This document shows, piece after piece, positions 63,143 to 64,000 of a stretch of DNA of 64,000 nt. Below the pieces are notes generated by a model. It ran no database searches, was not told the origin of the DNA, and saw nothing but the letters and a program-made list of their open reading frames with translations. The position numbers were made by a program, and so were the translations under genes. The DNA comes from Sphaerolaimus hirsutus (Eukaryota; Nematoda; Chromadorea; Monhysterida; Sphaerolaimidae): contig OZ038459.1 in NCBI GenBank assembly GCA_964036195.1, positions 7,747,206-7,811,205 on the forward strand. The letters run 5' to 3'. Each line of letters opens with the position of its first letter. The first letter of the stretch is position 1.

Positions 63143-63857
63143 CAAGGACGTAGCCAGAGGGACTGAGACATTCTGTGCATGTAAACCCGGTGCGCATGTA
63201 AATATACCCTAATTTTCACTCAAAATCGCTAATTTTCAATCTTTCTATAGATTTTCACCTTCAAAATCACTAGGTCATTTGTTTTATTGTCCATTTTCAG
63301 CTATTTTTGTAGAATATGTGCTTATATACCCATTTTTAGTAATTTTTCACCTACCTTTAGCGATTTTTCTAGCTTTTTTCTACACCATGAAAAAACATAT
63401 ATTGAACCCCGGCGAACCCCCAAACCCGAAACCTATTCAACCCCCTTTGAGGGTCAAAATCTAGAATACCCCTGACATGCACAGCGGGTGAACATGCACA
63501 GGGGCACAGGCTCGCCAGAGGGGGGGGGGCTGGAAGGGGGGGCGTGGTCAGTTACAAGTATAGGTAGTCAAAAAGTGACAAGTCAAGTCCTTACATGTCA
63601 CTTTTCGACTTTACTCATCATCAGTTTGAACATATCTTAATTTAAAACTGGAATCGCTTTAAAATGTCCACCGGCACAAGGTCTTCCTGGCCAGACATAA
63701 AAGATGGTAGGGATGGCACTTTGATAAAGCGATTTCTAGGCAGATCGCAAAAAAATCTGCGCGCAAGCGCACATTTCCTCACAGTACCTACATTGTCGCC
63801 CCCCCCGGGCTCTGTATACAATCCGCCCCCCGCTCAAAAATACTGGCTACGTCCCTG
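63143..63857. mobile_element. hAT-like MITE, CAAGGACGTAGCCAG termini
   Basis: 715 bp. CAAGGACGTAGCCAG at the left and CTGGCTACGTCCCTG at the right, with perfect 8-bp duplication ACAGGAAG at 63135-63142 and 63858-63865. Non-coding. This places the CAGGGACGTA / CAGTGGCGTA MITEs in a superfamily with 8-bp duplications. Confidence 0.9.
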
Positions 63858-64000
63858 ACAGGAAGTTTGCTGTGTAACCTGGCCGGCGTATCAACCGCAA
63901 ACCAACATTGAAATTAATTTGACCCATCATGCAAAGCTTTATTCAACTGATCTATCTCATAGAAAAGAATCACATCTAACCCGTAAATAAAGGCTATCAC

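Overview
This window is eukaryotic, from an animal genome and most likely an invertebrate. The evidence is a spliced diacylglycerol kinase gene, metazoan-type BEL/Pao and Ty3/Gypsy LTR retrotransposons, and a very dense population of hAT-like and fold-back non-autonomous DNA transposons. I cannot name the species. I recognise no rRNA, tRNA, CRISPR or bacterial operon.

Layout. (1) 1-3167, minus strand: the middle of a diacylglycerol kinase gene. Five exons join in a conserved frame (two C1 zinc-finger domains, then the start of the catalytic domain with its GGDG glycine loop). Two further upstream exons are weaker candidates. The gene runs off the left edge. Its introns carry MITE fragments, and one 171-bp intron is almost exactly one MITE. 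(2) 3168-28230: transposon-on-transposon. It includes a large fold-back, a hAT MITE at 5036-5920, and a hAT copy (6043-12144) that contains a 1.47-kb fold-back, which in turn contains a gag-protease-only LTR element (6858-10907). Many hAT MITEs follow, with perfect 8-bp target duplications and internal arrays of a 5-7 bp unit. (3) 28233-59160: a nested stack. A hAT MITE (target duplication CTCGAAAT at 28550 and 59112) was split by a Gypsy element with unusually long 3.4-kb LTRs (28778-45948) and by a complete BEL/Pao element (45982-58478, target duplication CCAGG). (4) 59160-64000: more MITEs, GGCGCC arrays and fold-backs.

The autonomous-type elements are the BEL/Pao element (one open frame of about 2900 codons: Gag, protease, RT, RNase H, integrase, envelope-like glycoprotein) and the Gypsy element (gag-pol with two in-frame stops). 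The gag-only element presumably depends on polymerase supplied in trans.

The most unusual signal is inside the Gypsy element. A family of stem-loops shares a constant 8-nt loop (consensus CCTACGTC) while the stems vary in sequence with their pairing kept. They occur four times in non-coding LTR sequence, once in the coding part of the LTR, once in the upstream ORF and twice in gag, and they are read in different frames. The same element also carries an ORF that starts inside the LTR and runs through the primer-binding site.
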